This document shows, one piece after another, positions 25,815 to 35,400 of a stretch of DNA of 64,000 nt. The stretch's first letter is position 1; every line of letters begins with the position of its first letter. The notes under the pieces are model-generated. The model searched no databases and was not told the origin of the DNA. It worked only from the letters and a program-made list of their open reading frames with translations. A program made the position numbers and the translations under genes. The DNA is taken from assembly GCA_036172455.1 (NCBI GenBank), contig JAXKVY010000001.1, forward strand, positions 62,001-126,000. Direction: 5' to 3'. Origin of the DNA: Candidatus Izemoplasma sp. GTDB taxonomy: Bacteria; Bacillota_I; Bacilli_A; Izemoplasmatales; Izemoplasmataceae.

Positions 25815-28718
25815 ATGGCAAAAGACAAAGACCTTTCTTTACCAAAAGTGATTAAAGATGCTGATAAACAAATCTCAACAATCATTGAAAAAGATATTGA
25901 GGCTGAGTCAAAACTTCTTAAGCAATTAGTAGATGATGTCCTCGAAGCGAATATGGAGATTAAAAAACGTAATAACGAGCGTATTACCTCAACACGTCGT
26001 AAGTTACGCGAGCTTAATGAGGAGATTGAAGCCTTAAATCACACGATTGATACCGTTGATCGTGAGACGGTTGTCGAACAGTTAAATCACATGATTGATG
26101 CAGAGAATATTATATACAATGCGAAGAAACAAATTCGTTTTTTTGAACAAGTACAATTATCTGATCGCCTCAATACAACAAAAACCCTTTATCACCAGTT
26201 TCATAACCAGGTTCTAACAATGAAAACTACTGAATTGGCTTTTAGTGATTTGTTTAGTGAGCACAATATGATTCTATTTGGCCAACAAAAAGCCTTAACT
26301 GAAGAGGTTGTGTCACATTTTGTGCATAACCATCAAGAAAAAATCCAAACCATAAAAGACCAACTTGATGCACTAGGTGAAAAGCGCACACAATTAATTA
26401 ATGAAGAGAAAAGTTATTTTAACACCATCGAACAGAAGCTTGAAAGGATCGATGACATAAAAGCTGCTTCTTCTGCACATTTCTCTGATGTTGAAGACGA
26501 TATTAATATAAGTGAAAAAGTTGAACAAGACCATCAAAATAAACTCAAACAGATTGAAGAGAAAAAAGAAACGTTAAAAGATACTTACGAAGCTAAACAA
26601 ATGGAAATTAAACAAAACTTTGCAACCTACTATCAAAAACAAAAAGAAAAACTTGAAGCTAATAATAAAGAGGTCATTGAACAAGAAAAAGCAGACATCA
26701 AAAATAAGAATGAACAATTAAAAAAAATTAAACTACGTATTATTGACGCAGAAAAGAAACAGAATTATGGCAAAGTCCAACAACTTATGCGTGAGTATGA
26801 CCAAGTTGAAAAATCTAAAAAAACGAAAGTTGTCAGTAAAACAGAAAAAGAATTAGAAATTACAACACGCAAACAAAAAGAAAAAACGATTGATGCACTA
26901 CGTGATCTCAAACTTAAATATGAAAAAGATTATATGCATCAAGAATATTTATTAGAACTTGCTGACATTGAATATGAAGAAGCCAAAATATTGTATAAAA
27001 TCAAACAAGATCGGGATGCCTTACAAGACAATATGACAATAAGTAAAAATGTCTTTAATGAACTGACAGAATTACTGAAGACAAGAAAACATAAAGGCGA
27101 TATAATCGCAAAAAAAAGATTAAAACTACGTTTAGAAGAATTAGACGTTATGAAATCTTATGAACATATTGAATATAGTGATTATGACTTTTATCAGCCA
27201 CTACTTGAGGGCTTATTTAAAATGAGTAAGAAACGCTATGAACAATTAGTTCAAGAGATTCCATCCTTTCAGAGATTATCACACTTTCAACAATATTATG
27301 TAGATTTACAAAAAGCGCAGCTCGATTTTTACCAACAAGTTGAACAACTTGATCGGCAAATTTTAAATAAACAAAATCAATCCATTATTGAAATTGAGAA
27401 ACAAAAAGAATCCATAAATTCAGAGATTATCTATCAAGAATCCTTAATCTCTGTGGCTCAAAAAGAAAATGAACTACAACGTATTAAAGTCAATGCCTTA
27501 TATGAAAACGAGCGTTCCTTAGCTGAAGAACAGGCTGACCGCATTGAACTTGGGATAAAGGTTAATGATACGTTTGTAAAATCAACCTTAGAAAACCAAC
27601 TTTTATTCGCTACTCAACAGATGGAATGCGCTAAAAGCGAGTACGATATTAGACTTGAAAATATTGCGCTGACTAAAGAACAAGAGATGGCTTATGCACT
27701 GCGTAAAATCGACTATTATAGTCAAAAATATGACTATGATATTCATCAGTTAGAAAATGAACGGGATAAAAAGTTAGAAGATTTAGAATTTAAACGGTTA
27801 TTATTTACCGATAAAAAAGACAACATAAAAATTGAACAATCAATTGAAAAAATTCAAACATCTTTTGACGAAAAAATTCAGAAAATACAAAAACAACGCG
27901 ATAGTGACCCCGATATCAAACGATATCAAAAAGTTATCGATGATGCTGAAAAACGCGCTGATGAAGCGATGAATGAGGCAGAAAAACTTAAAAATGAAAC
28001 AGTCGATGCGTTTCAATTACTATATGATCAAACCAAAACAAAGTTTGATCGCATCAAGAAAACGAATCACGCAGAAGCCACTGAAGGCATTGTACCACTT
28101 CTCAATACGAGTGCTGTTTCTTCTGCCAATGATCGATTGAAAAATGCGGTCGAAGAAGCTGACGAGTTGTATCAAGAGCGCATTCAAAAACCTCAAGAAG
28201 AAATTAAAAAACTAAAAGAAGCTTTGCTTAAAATTACAAATGATGAAGAAACGGATGCTTTCATTAAGCAATTAAAAGAGGAAAAAGCATTATTAGCTAA
28301 GCAATTGAATACAACAAAATCAAAGCTCAAGCAATCACTTAATGATGCACTTGAAGACTCAGATAATGCCATAAAAGGATTTCCATTAGAAATGATTGAG
28401 AGACCTAACCCTGTTAGGACTAAACAACAAATTAATGATGATTATGACGTTATTAAAGAACGTGAAGAACGTGAATATAAAGATCACATCAAAGCCAGTA
28501 AATCACAGTTAAAGAAAGATTTGAAGACACATAAGAAAGATGTTAAACGGCTAAATAAAGCAATCAAGAAATCTTTAAAACCATACAAGAAATATATTCG
28601 ATATGCATCTAAAGGGTTACGAGCTGAGAAAAAAGAATTAATGAAGAAACACAAACGTCAGCTTCAAAAACATTTAAAAAAAGTACAAGATCAGTTTATA
28701 CCCGATTTAGACCTATAA
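25815..28718 (+). CDS. Giant coiled-coil protein B, 967 residues (unknown function)
   Basis: No family is recognised. Like its partner it is nearly all charged coiled coil, with one cysteine, no tryptophan seen and few prolines. An aromatic-rich break lies near residues 453-479 (EYSDYDFYQPLLEGLF). A proline-containing hinge lies near 857-872 (FPLEMIERPNPVRTK). It ends in an exceptionally basic tail (about 893-962) with many Lys/Arg and almost no acid clusters. No membrane segment, signal or nucleotide-binding motif is present. The ATG at 25815 follows GAGGAGG with good spacing; an upstream in-frame start inside gene A is less likely. The pair forms an isolated two-gene transcript ended by a terminator. 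The products probably act together. Confidence 0.85.
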   Translation: MAKDKDLSLPKVIKDADKQISTIIEKDIEAESKLLKQLVDDVLEANMEIKKRNNERITSTRRKLRELNEEIEALNHTIDTVDRETVVEQLNHMIDAENIIYNAKKQIRFFEQVQLSDRLNTTKTLYHQFHNQVLTMKTTELAFSDLFSEHNMILFGQQKALTEEVVSHFVHNHQEKIQTIKDQLDALGEKRTQLINEEKSYFNTIEQKLERIDDIKAASSAHFSDVEDDINISEKVEQDHQNKLKQIEEKKETLKDTYEAKQMEIKQNFATYYQKQKEKLEANNKEVIEQEKADIKNKNEQLKKIKLRIIDAEKKQNYGKVQQLMREYDQVEKSKKTKVVSKTEKELEITTRKQKEKTIDALRDLKLKYEKDYMHQEYLLELADIEYEEAKILYKIKQDRDALQDNMTISKNVFNELTELLKTRKHKGDIIAKKRLKLRLEELDVMKSYEHIEYSDYDFYQPLLEGLFKMSKKRYEQLVQEIPSFQRLSHFQQYYVDLQKAQLDFYQQVEQLDRQILNKQNQSIIEIEKQKESINSEIIYQESLISVAQKENELQRIKVNALYENERSLAEEQADRIELGIKVNDTFVKSTLENQLLFATQQMECAKSEYDIRLENIALTKEQEMAYALRKIDYYSQKYDYDIHQLENERDKKLEDLEFKRLLFTDKKDNIKIEQSIEKIQTSFDEKIQKIQKQRDSDPDIKRYQKVIDDAEKRADEAMNEAEKLKNETVDAFQLLYDQTKTKFDRIKKTNHAEATEGIVPLLNTSAVSSANDRLKNAVEEADELYQERIQKPQEEIKKLKEALLKITNDEETDAFIKQLKEEKALLAKQLNTTKSKLKQSLNDALEDSDNAIKGFPLEMIERPNPVRTKQQINDDYDVIKEREEREYKDHIKASKSQLKKDLKTHKKDVKRLNKAIKKSLKPYKKYIRYASKGLRAEKKELMKKHKRQLQKHLKKVQDQFIPDLDL

Positions 28719-28746
28719 AAAAATGCGCTAATAAGCGCATTTTTAT
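28719..28746. terminator. Bidirectional terminator between coiled-coil operon and deoB
   Basis: AAATGCGC / GCGCATTT stem (28721-28742) flanked by an A-run and a T-run. Confidence 0.85.
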
Positions 28747-28747
28747 T

Positions 28748-29923
28748 TTACTTGAGTTTATCTAGAAAACTTTTTCCATGGGGTGGTACCTTCGCATTGA
28801 AATTGTCGCTGACAGTCGCAGCAATATCTGCGAATGTTTGTCTTATAGGGATATGACCACTACTTAGCGTATTACCATAGATTAACAGTGGCACATATTC
28901 TCTTGTATGATCTGTTCCTTTAAATGTTGGATCATTTCCGTGATCTGCTGTGACCATTAAAAGATCATCATCTTTTAAGTTATCCATTAGAATTTGTAAT
29001 TGGCCATCAAATTCTTCTAAAGCATCTTTATACCCTTCTGGGTTTCTTCTATGTCCATATAAGGCATCAAAATCCACTAAATTGATATAAGCAAGTCCGT
29101 TGAAATCTTTTTTAGCATAGTTGATGAAGTTTTCCATACCTTCTTTATTTGACCCATGACGATAACTTTCAGTGATGCCTTCACCATCATAGATATCATT
29201 AATTTTACCAAAGGCAACAACATCTAGGCCTTTATCTTCTAAAAAGTTTAGGGTGGTATCACCATAGGGTTTTAAGGCATAATCATGACGATTTGCGGTA
29301 CGTTTAAAGTGACCTTTTTTATCGCCCACGAATGGTCTAGCAATAACGCGCCCTACTTTCCACTCATCTTTTAAAGTGATTTCTCGGGCAATTTCACAGG
29401 CTTCATATAGTTCGTCTAGACCAATTTTTTCTTCGTGTGCCGCAATTTGTAAAACACTATCTGCGGATGTATAGACAATTAAGTCGCCTGTTTCTAATTG
29501 GTGTTCGCCATATTCATCAATAATGACAGTACCACTTTCGGCCTTGTTTCCAACAATATGGCGGCCTGTCCGTTCTTCTAGTTCTTTAATTAATTCGTCT
29601 GGAAAGCCGTTTTCTGTGAATGTTATAAAAGGATTTTCAATTTTCAATCCCATGATTTCCCAATGACCAGTCATAGTGTCTTTACCGTTACTAATTTCTT
29701 TCATTTTGGTGTAATACCCGAGGGGATCATCAATTGGCTTAACACCATTAATCTCGGTTAAATGACCATATCCTAATTTCTCCATTGTCGGGAGATGAAT
29801 TGGCCCTGCCACTTCACTGATATGTTTGATGGTATTGCTACCGACATCACCAAACTCATTGGCATCTTCTAATGCTCCGCATCCAACGGAATCAATGACG
29901 ATTAAAAATACGCGTTTAAACAT
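28748..29923 (-). CDS. deoB: Phosphopentomutase
   Basis: Alkaline-phosphatase-superfamily mutase of 391 residues that interconverts (deoxy)ribose-1-phosphate and -5-phosphate, linking DeoD to DeoC. It has the N-terminal metal-binding [32 protein letters not shown] near 149, and the C-terminal metal site [19 protein letters not shown]. Full length. AAGGAGGAATAAAC precedes the ATG, which lies 2 bp after the xerD stop. The xerD-deoB order is conserved in Bacilli; here deoD and deoC are about 24 kb away. Confidence 0.97.
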   Translation of the reverse strand: MFKRVFLIVIDSVGCGALEDANEFGDVGSNTIKHISEVAGPIHLPTMEKLGYGHLTEINGVKPIDDPLGYYTKMKEISNGKDTMTGHWEIMGLKIENPFITFTENGFPDELIKELEERTGRHIVGNKAESGTVIIDEYGEHQLETGDLIVYTSADSVLQIAAHEEKIGLDELYEACEIAREITLKDEWKVGRVIARPFVGDKKGHFKRTANRHDYALKPYGDTTLNFLEDKGLDVVAFGKINDIYDGEGITESYRHGSNKEGMENFINYAKKDFNGLAYINLVDFDALYGHRRNPEGYKDALEEFDGQLQILMDNLKDDDLLMVTADHGNDPTFKGTDHTREYVPLLIYGNTLSSGHIPIRQTFADIAATVSDNFNAKVPPHGKSFLDKLK

Positions 29924-29925
29924 GT

Positions 29926-30831
29926 TTATTCCTCCTTATTATGTGATCGGGGATGATACCGATCGTAAACATCTTTTAATTGATTTTTATTTATATGGGT
30001 GTAAATTTGTGTAGTTGACACGTCTTCATGCCCAAGTAATTCTTGAACATATCGTAAATCTACGCCGTTTTCAAGTAAATGTGATGCAAAACTATGACGT
30101 AGTGTGTGTGGACTGACATCCTTCATAATACCGGCCTTTTTTGTTAAAGTTTTAATGACTTTGTACAGTCCAACACGAGATAACTTGTTCCCTCTACTGT
30201 TGATAAATAAAGCCGGTTCATGGTGTTTTTTTAGAGATTGTCTGCCATCTTCTAAATAGCGCTTTAAGGCATAGGCACTTTCTTCTCCTAAAGGCACAAT
30301 ACGCTCTTTATTGCCTTTACCGATAATATCGATAAAGCCGGTATTAATATGTAAATCATTTAAGGATAAATTTAGCAACTCTGAAACCCGCAATCCTGAC
30401 CCATAGAGAAGTTCTAACATCGCGCGATTGCGTTGTTCTAAAGGGTTATCTCCTTCTGAAGCAACCATTAAAGCATCAATTTCTTTAATGCTTAAGACAG
30501 TCGGCAATTTTTTATCTTTTTTGGGTAAGTGAATCCCGAATGCCACATTTTCATCAACTTCTTTTTCTTGAAGTAAGAACCGATGAAACGACCGTATCGC
30601 ACTTATTTTACGGGCTATACTACTCGCAGCTTCTTCTTTTCGTTTAAGACGATTGAGAAAGTTACGAATGTGTTGTTTAGTAATGGTATCTGGTAAGCTA
30701 GTATTATAATTTTTAGTTAAAAAACGTATATATTCATCTAAATCCGACATGTATGATGTGATCGTATTATGCGCAAGACCTTTCGTTATTCGTAAATAAT
30801 AGCCATATTCTTTTTGTAGTTGCTTAAGCAT
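29926..30831 (-). CDS. xerD: Tyrosine recombinase XerD
   Basis: Site-specific recombinase of 301 residues that resolves chromosome dimers. It has an N-terminal SAM-like domain ([14 protein letters not shown]). The catalytic residues are Arg in [10 protein letters not shown], Lys in [27 protein letters not shown], His in [11 protein letters not shown] and the nucleophile Tyr in IYTHI. In-frame codons upstream extend it by 13 residues, but the ATG at 30829-30831 has GGAGGG at the right spacing and starts like XerD. It overlaps the hemW end by 8 bp. The position between hemW and deoB, not beside any mobile element, argues for the housekeeping recombinase. Confidence 0.93.
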   Translation of the reverse strand: MLKQLQKEYGYYLRITKGLAHNTITSYMSDLDEYIRFLTKNYNTSLPDTITKQHIRNFLNRLKRKEEAASSIARKISAIRSFHRFLLQEKEVDENVAFGIHLPKKDKKLPTVLSIKEIDALMVASEGDNPLEQRNRAMLELLYGSGLRVSELLNLSLNDLHINTGFIDIIGKGNKERIVPLGEESAYALKRYLEDGRQSLKKHHEPALFINSRGNKLSRVGLYKVIKTLTKKAGIMKDVSPHTLRHSFASHLLENGVDLRYVQELLGHEDVSTTQIYTHINKNQLKDVYDRYHPRSHNKEE

Positions 30832-31945
30832 GTGATCCCTCCACAAAGATACTAAAGACGTTGTTACCAAGTAAACGGCCTTGATTGGTTAATCTTAAAT
30901 AATCATTTTCAAAGACAACTAGCCCTTGATCAATATAGTGGTTAATATCTGGAAATACACGAAATAGATCAATTTTGTATTTAGCGTTAATCTCCGGCAC
31001 ATAAAGACCACGTGTTAATCTTAGTCCCATCATACAAGCATCTTGTAAAGGGTAACTGGCTTCTTCAAAAATCACATCTGAATAATCTTCACTTGCCTCT
31101 AGATACTGTTGGATATTCCTTGTATGATAATAGCGTTTAGGATAAACATAAGAATGTGCGCCAACACCTAGACCGATATAATTTTGGTCTGTCCAATAAA
31201 GCATGTTGTGTTTTGATGTATATCCTGGTTTTGCAAAGTTACTAATTTCATAATGAGCATACCCTGCATCGATTAACTTTTCTCTAACTTTAGTATACAT
31301 CAACGCTTCTGTTTCTTCATCAATAACACGTTCTTGATTATGTGTAACTTGGTGATTTAAGATGGTTTTATCTTCTAAGATTAAAGCATAGTAAGATAAG
31401 TGATTCACCTCATACTTTATCGCTTGATCAAGATCGTTTAACACCATCTTTAGTGTTTGACCAGGGTAGGCAAAAATCAAGTCAATACTCACATTGTTGA
31501 TTCTGTGTTTTCGTAAAAGGGATAGCGCGTTATCAATCATGTTGGTATTATGCGTTCTTCGCATTTTTGTGAGTATCCTATTATCAAATGATTGTACCCC
31601 TAAACTAACACGATTTATCCCATAATCTTTAATGGTTTCAATAAATGTTGTTGAGATGTCTTCTGGGTTACATTCAATTGTATATTCTGAGACACCATCT
31701 AAATCAACGGTTTTTTGAATCGTTGCTAATACATGACTTAAATCATTAAGAGCTAAACTTGATGGTGTTCCGCCACCTATATAAATAGTACCTACATCTT
31801 TGATGGATTCTTTTGATAAGGCAATCTCTTTCACTAATCTATTAATATAAGCATGTTTGCGTTTTGGTTTAGCCACAGTTTTAGCAAAATCACAATAGGT
31901 ACAAATATCGTGACAAAATGGAATATGGATGTACAGACCGGTCAT
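30824..31945 (-). CDS. hemW: HemW-type radical SAM protein
   Basis: Radical SAM protein of 373 residues related to oxygen-independent coproporphyrinogen oxidase. The 4Fe-4S motif is CHDICTYCDF near residue 12, preceded by GLYIHIPFC as in HemW, a heme chaperone; true HemN has an extra N-terminal region. It has YIGGGTPSSL, VSLGVQSF and the C-terminal HemN-like domain (LRLTRGLY). A GTG at 31952-31954 lies in the ribosome binding site, so the ATG at 31943-31945 is used. No heme synthesis genes are in the window, so whether heme is the ligand here is open. Confidence 0.88.
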   Translation of the reverse strand: MTGLYIHIPFCHDICTYCDFAKTVAKPKRKHAYINRLVKEIALSKESIKDVGTIYIGGGTPSSLALNDLSHVLATIQKTVDLDGVSEYTIECNPEDISTTFIETIKDYGINRVSLGVQSFDNRILTKMRRTHNTNMIDNALSLLRKHRINNVSIDLIFAYPGQTLKMVLNDLDQAIKYEVNHLSYYALILEDKTILNHQVTHNQERVIDEETEALMYTKVREKLIDAGYAHYEISNFAKPGYTSKHNMLYWTDQNYIGLGVGAHSYVYPKRYYHTRNIQQYLEASEDYSDVIFEEASYPLQDACMMGLRLTRGLYVPEINAKYKIDLFRVFPDINHYIDQGLVVFENDYLRLTNQGRLLGNNVFSIFVEGSHA

Positions 31946-31993
31946 AAAAACCACCTCATGAATAGTATATCATATGTTGGTTATGATACGAAA

Positions 31994-32018
31994 AAAGATG
32001 AGTAAAAATTACTCATCT
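31994..32018 (-). terminator. Terminator after lepA
   Basis: AGATGAGTAA / TTACTCATCT stem overlapping the lepA stop codon, followed on the minus strand by a U-run. Confidence 0.85.
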
Positions 32019-33841
32019 AATGAAAGGACACTCAAGAATGCTTCTTGTGGAATTTCAACATTTCCAACATTTTTCATGCGTTTCTTTCCTTCTTTTTGCT
32101 TTTCTAATAATTTACGCTTACGTGAAATGTCGCCACCATAACATTTTGCGATAACATTTTTACGTAATGCTTTGATTGTAGAGCGTGCGATAACGCGGCC
32201 TTCAATCGCTGCTTGAATAGGTACCTCAAACATATGTCTTGGAATCACTTCTTTAAGTTTTTCTGTAATGGCTTTACCACGACGGTACGCAAAATCTTTA
32301 AATACAATCGTTGATAAGGCATCGACAACATTGCCATTAATTAAAATGTCCATCTTAACAAGATGTGTTTGTTTATACTCTTTAAACTCATAGTCAAAGC
32401 TTGCATATCCTTTGGTTGAACTTTTTAATCGATCAAAGAAATCATAGACAATCTCTAATAAGGGCATATCATAGGTTAACTCAACGCGCGTTTCATCTAG
32501 GTATTCCATATTAATGAAGATGCCTCGCTTATTTTGACAGATTTCCATCGTATTTCCAACAAATTCTTCAGGTGTCATAATCGTTGCTCTTACGTAGGGT
32601 TCTTCAATCTTGCTGATATGTTGTGTTTCAGGTAAATCACATGGATTATCGATTTGCACAACATCGCCATCTGTTTTTGTCACGTGATAAATAACACTTG
32701 GGCTGGTCGCAATTAAAGGTATATTAAATTCTCGGTTTATTCTTTCTTGGATAATCTCCATGTGAAGTAATCCTAAGAAACCAATTCTAAATCCAAAGCC
32801 AAGTGCCTGTGAGGTTTCAGGTTCATAAATTAAAGAAGCATCATTTAACCGTAATTTATCAAGAGCTTCTCTTAAGTCATCATAGTCATTTGAATCTATC
32901 GGATAAATCCCGCAAAAGACCATTGGATTAAGCTTTCTATATCCTGGGAGTGGGTTTTCAGTTGGGCGTTGTTTATGGGTAATAGTATCCCCAACATTGA
33001 CATGATCCACCGTTTTGATTGATGCGACTAAATAACCTACATCCCCCGGACCAAGATACTCCCGTTTTAATTCTTTTGGCGTAAAGACACCGACTTCTAA
33101 GACTTCATAACTTTTCTTAGAGGCCATTAAATAGATCATGTCTCCTTTTTGAACAGTCCCTTCTACAACACGTATAGAGGGAATAATGCCGCGGTAACTA
33201 TCATAGTATGAATCAAACACCAATGCTTTCAAAGGGGCTCTTGGGTCACCTTGTGGTGCGGGAATATAGTGAACAATTTGTTCAAGTATTTCTTGAACAC
33301 CAACGCCTTCTTTTGCACTGGCTAAAACAGCGTTACTGGCATCTAAGCCAATCACATCTTCGATTTCTTGTCTAACGACATCTGGTCTAGCACTTTGTAA
33401 ATCTATTTTATTTATCACAGGTAATATTTCAAGATCATTATCTAATGCTAAATATACATTTGCTAAAGTCTGTGCTTCAATTCCTTGTGCCGCATCCACA
33501 ACTAATACAGCGCCTTCACAGGCAGCCAATGAGCGAGATACTTCATAAGTGAAGTCAACATGACCGGGGGTATCGATTAAATGGAACACATAGCGGTTAC
33601 CATCTTTGGCTTCATAAGCCACCTCAACCGCATTTAATTTGATTGTAATACCGCGTTCACGTTCTAAATCCATTGAATCCAATAATTGTTCTTTCATTTC
33701 CCGTTTTGTGACGGTTTGGGTATGTTCTAAAATACGATCAGCTAAGGTAGATTTACCGTGATCGATATGGGCAATGATTGAAAAATTTCGAATTGTTTTC
33801 TGGCGAGTTTCTATTTTTTTATAATCAAGCGTTTTAGACAT
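32009..33841 (-). CDS. lepA: Elongation factor 4 (LepA)
   Basis: Ribosome-binding GTPase of 610 residues. It has the G1 motif [10 protein letters not shown] near residue 18, the switch region RERGITI, G3 DTPGHVDF, G4 NKIDL and a LepA-specific C-terminal domain ([16 protein letters not shown]). Full length, with no EF-G domain IV, which separates it from EF-G. The upstream in-frame start at 33863-33865 would cover the ribosome binding site GGAGGTGA, so the ATG at 33839-33841 is used. A TATAAT box (33864-33869, minus strand) is just upstream, with a weak -35. Confidence 0.97.
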   Translation of the reverse strand: MSKTLDYKKIETRQKTIRNFSIIAHIDHGKSTLADRILEHTQTVTKREMKEQLLDSMDLERERGITIKLNAVEVAYEAKDGNRYVFHLIDTPGHVDFTYEVSRSLAACEGAVLVVDAAQGIEAQTLANVYLALDNDLEILPVINKIDLQSARPDVVRQEIEDVIGLDASNAVLASAKEGVGVQEILEQIVHYIPAPQGDPRAPLKALVFDSYYDSYRGIIPSIRVVEGTVQKGDMIYLMASKKSYEVLEVGVFTPKELKREYLGPGDVGYLVASIKTVDHVNVGDTITHKQRPTENPLPGYRKLNPMVFCGIYPIDSNDYDDLREALDKLRLNDASLIYEPETSQALGFGFRIGFLGLLHMEIIQERINREFNIPLIATSPSVIYHVTKTDGDVVQIDNPCDLPETQHISKIEEPYVRATIMTPEEFVGNTMEICQNKRGIFINMEYLDETRVELTYDMPLLEIVYDFFDRLKSSTKGYASFDYEFKEYKQTHLVKMDILINGNVVDALSTIVFKDFAYRRGKAITEKLKEVIPRHMFEVPIQAAIEGRVIARSTIKALRKNVIAKCYGGDISRKRKLLEKQKEGKKRMKNVGNVEIPQEAFLSVLSLDE

Positions 33842-33898
33842 GTTCTCACCTCCATTTGAGTCCATTATATTGTACTGTATATTGGGCTTAAAATCAAC

Positions 33899-34606
33899 TT
33901 ATTTTGATGTTCTTGTAAAAACAAAATGTTGGGCATTACTCAATGTTTTGTTAAAGTGATACCCATCTTTATTAAAGGTTTTAAGTGCATTAATATCTGA
34001 GATATGTTTCTGTGCACAAAAGCGTAAAAACATCCCTCTTGCCATTTTTGCGTAGGTACCAATGGTTCGGTACTTACCGTTTTTATTTTCTTTAAAACTG
34101 ATGGTTACTTCTGGCTTTCTAGGTAATAGTTTTGCATATTCCTTTGATGCTAAGTTTATAATGACATTATCCTTAAGCACTCGGTCTATATTCCAATAGT
34201 TATATAAATTCTTTTCTAATGGCATTTTAAAATCAAGCCGGTAGGGCATGATTACATCACTTGGTCGTAAGACACCATACATCGCGTCTAAAATAAGCAA
34301 ATGGTCATTTAAATAACGCATATCTACAGGTGACAAGGTAGTAATATCAAGATACTTAAACACCAATCCTGTATAAGATGCTAATGCTTGTCCTTGTGTT
34401 AGATTAGGGTAATCTTGGTAGGTATCATAGGTATCATCTAGTAATTCACCTTTTATTTTCATAAGGATTTTGAGTTCATCTCTTGAATACCCTTTTAGAA
34501 GTTGATATAATGTCTTTGCTTCATCTAAAAAGATAGGGTGCGTTTTTGAGATGGTAGCTAAGTCTTTCATTGTTAGTGTCTTACTTGGTGAAATGATAAA
34601 TTGCAT
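33899..34606 (-). CDS. yaaA: YaaA/DUF328-family peroxide stress protein
   Basis: Protein of 235 residues of the YaaA (DUF328/UPF0246) family, which in E. coli lowers free iron and protects DNA during peroxide stress. It has FIISPSKTLTM at the start, YTGLVFKYLD near 80, LLILDAMYGVLRPSD near 105-119 and PYRLDFKMPL near 125. The ribosome binding site AAGGATGTGA precedes the ATG. It stands alone and is divergent from the small membrane gene. Confidence 0.9.
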   Translation of the reverse strand: MQFIISPSKTLTMKDLATISKTHPIFLDEAKTLYQLLKGYSRDELKILMKIKGELLDDTYDTYQDYPNLTQGQALASYTGLVFKYLDITTLSPVDMRYLNDHLLILDAMYGVLRPSDVIMPYRLDFKMPLEKNLYNYWNIDRVLKDNVIINLASKEYAKLLPRKPEVTISFKENKNGKYRTIGTYAKMARGMFLRFCAQKHISDINALKTFNKDGYHFNKTLSNAQHFVFTRTSK

Positions 34607-34654
34607 TTACGTCACATCCTTAAATAACTGATACTACTAACTATTATAAGTGTG

Positions 34655-34663
34655 TGGTATAAT
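34655..34663 (+). promoter_or_regulatory. Extended -10 promoter element of the small membrane gene
   Basis: TGGTATAAT at 34655-34663 lies about 26 bp before the ATG; no clear -35 box. Confidence 0.5.
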
Positions 34664-34688
34664 AAACTCAAGCAAAAGGAGGAAAGAT

Positions 34689-35027
34689 ATGTTACTGATG
34701 TATCTATGCGATCGTTATTTGTCGAAAAAGAGCGATTATCAGTTTGAACAACTGTATGAAAAATGGTTTATTCAACGAATCAGAACATTATGGTTAAGTG
34801 GCTTTATTACTTTGATATTAGGAACCGTTATCATTACTGAGATTTTAATGCTGGGAACAGATTCAATCTTTTTAACCTTGATTGTATATACAGGTGTATT
34901 ATTGTTTTATGGTGGTGCATTTATTATGCGTGGATTACGGTTTTATGCCAAACAAAACCAACGTTATATGTTCATTAAAATGGGTGGCCATTATGAATCA
35001 TTTTCAAAAGATAATGTGGTAAACTAA
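34689..35027 (+). CDS. Small membrane protein, 112 residues (unknown)
   Basis: No family is recognised. The protein starts with a charged, probably cytoplasmic stretch (about 1-33). Two membrane segments follow (about 36-58 and 63-83), and then a basic C-terminal tail (RGLRFYAKQNQRYMF). The ATG at 34689-34691 follows a strong AAAGGAGG ribosome binding site; in-frame codons further upstream overlap the promoter. Monocistronic, with its own promoter and a strong terminator. Transcription converges on rnpB. Confidence 0.7.
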   Translation: MLLMYLCDRYLSKKSDYQFEQLYEKWFIQRIRTLWLSGFITLILGTVIITEILMLGTDSIFLTLIVYTGVLLFYGGAFIMRGLRFYAKQNQRYMFIKMGGHYESFSKDNVVN

Positions 35028-35053
35028 AAGGCGGAAAATTTTCCGCCTTTTTT
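35026..35053. terminator. Bidirectional terminator between the small membrane gene and rnpB
   Basis: AAAAGGCGGAA / TTCCGCCTTTT stem with an AATT loop, followed by a T-run on the plus strand and A-rich on the other side. It serves both the plus-strand gene and rnpB. Confidence 0.88.
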
Positions 35054-35059
35054 ATATAA

Positions 35060-35395
35060 AATAATAACGATAAGCCATGTTCTGTACCTCTTACGAGGTG
35101 ACAACCATTTATCTACGTTTTCACGTCTCAATTGTTGGTTCATTTCCCACGCTTGAGTGCCCCTACCAAATTTGGGTTGCTAGCTTAAGGGGTTTACCCG
35201 TTCCACCTGACTTATCACTAAGCCAGCTCGTCTCTGTGGCACTTTTATAGAGCATAGAATCTCCGAAGAGACGCGTACTCAGCCGTCGCTTTCGCGCATA
35301 GAGTTATGCTTTCCTCTATCTCAATCACTACAAACATCGCAGTTTGTGCTAGCATGGACTTTCCTAACCTTTCGGCTCGGTTGTCTGTTATTATT
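35060..35395 (-). ncRNA. rnpB: RNase P RNA, type B
   Basis: The catalytic RNA of RNase P, which trims tRNA 5' ends. Read on the minus strand it has the conserved GAGGAAAGTCCATGCT-like segment (here TTAGGAAAGTCCATGCTAGC), GCGAAAGCGACGGCTGAGTAC, AAAGTGCCACAG, GGTGGAACGGGTAAACCCC, and AACCCAAATTTGGTAGGGG, which is typical of the Bacillus (B) type. It also has the 3' motif ACAGAACATGGCTTA. The terminal helix P1 is AATAATAAC (35387-35395) with GTTATTATT (35060-35068), giving about 336 nt, shorter than the Bacillus RNA of about 400 nt. Its 5' end is only about 5 bases after the pnp stop, and no separate promoter is obvious. Confidence 0.95.
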
Positions 35396-35400
35396 TACAA

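Noticed and set aside
22226-28718. The long coiled-coil proteins as SMC, RecN or Rad50-type ATPases
   Set aside because: No Walker A, signature or Walker B motif in either chain, and no globular head domains.
29926-30831. The tyrosine recombinase as a phage or integron integrase
   Set aside because: It sits in the conserved hemW/deoB neighbourhood, has XerD length and motifs, and there is no att-like repeat or phage gene nearby.
35060-35395. tmRNA or a tRNA cluster in the gap behind pnp
   Set aside because: The conserved strings and P1 pairing fit type B RNase P RNA; no tRNA-like acceptor or tag frame is present.
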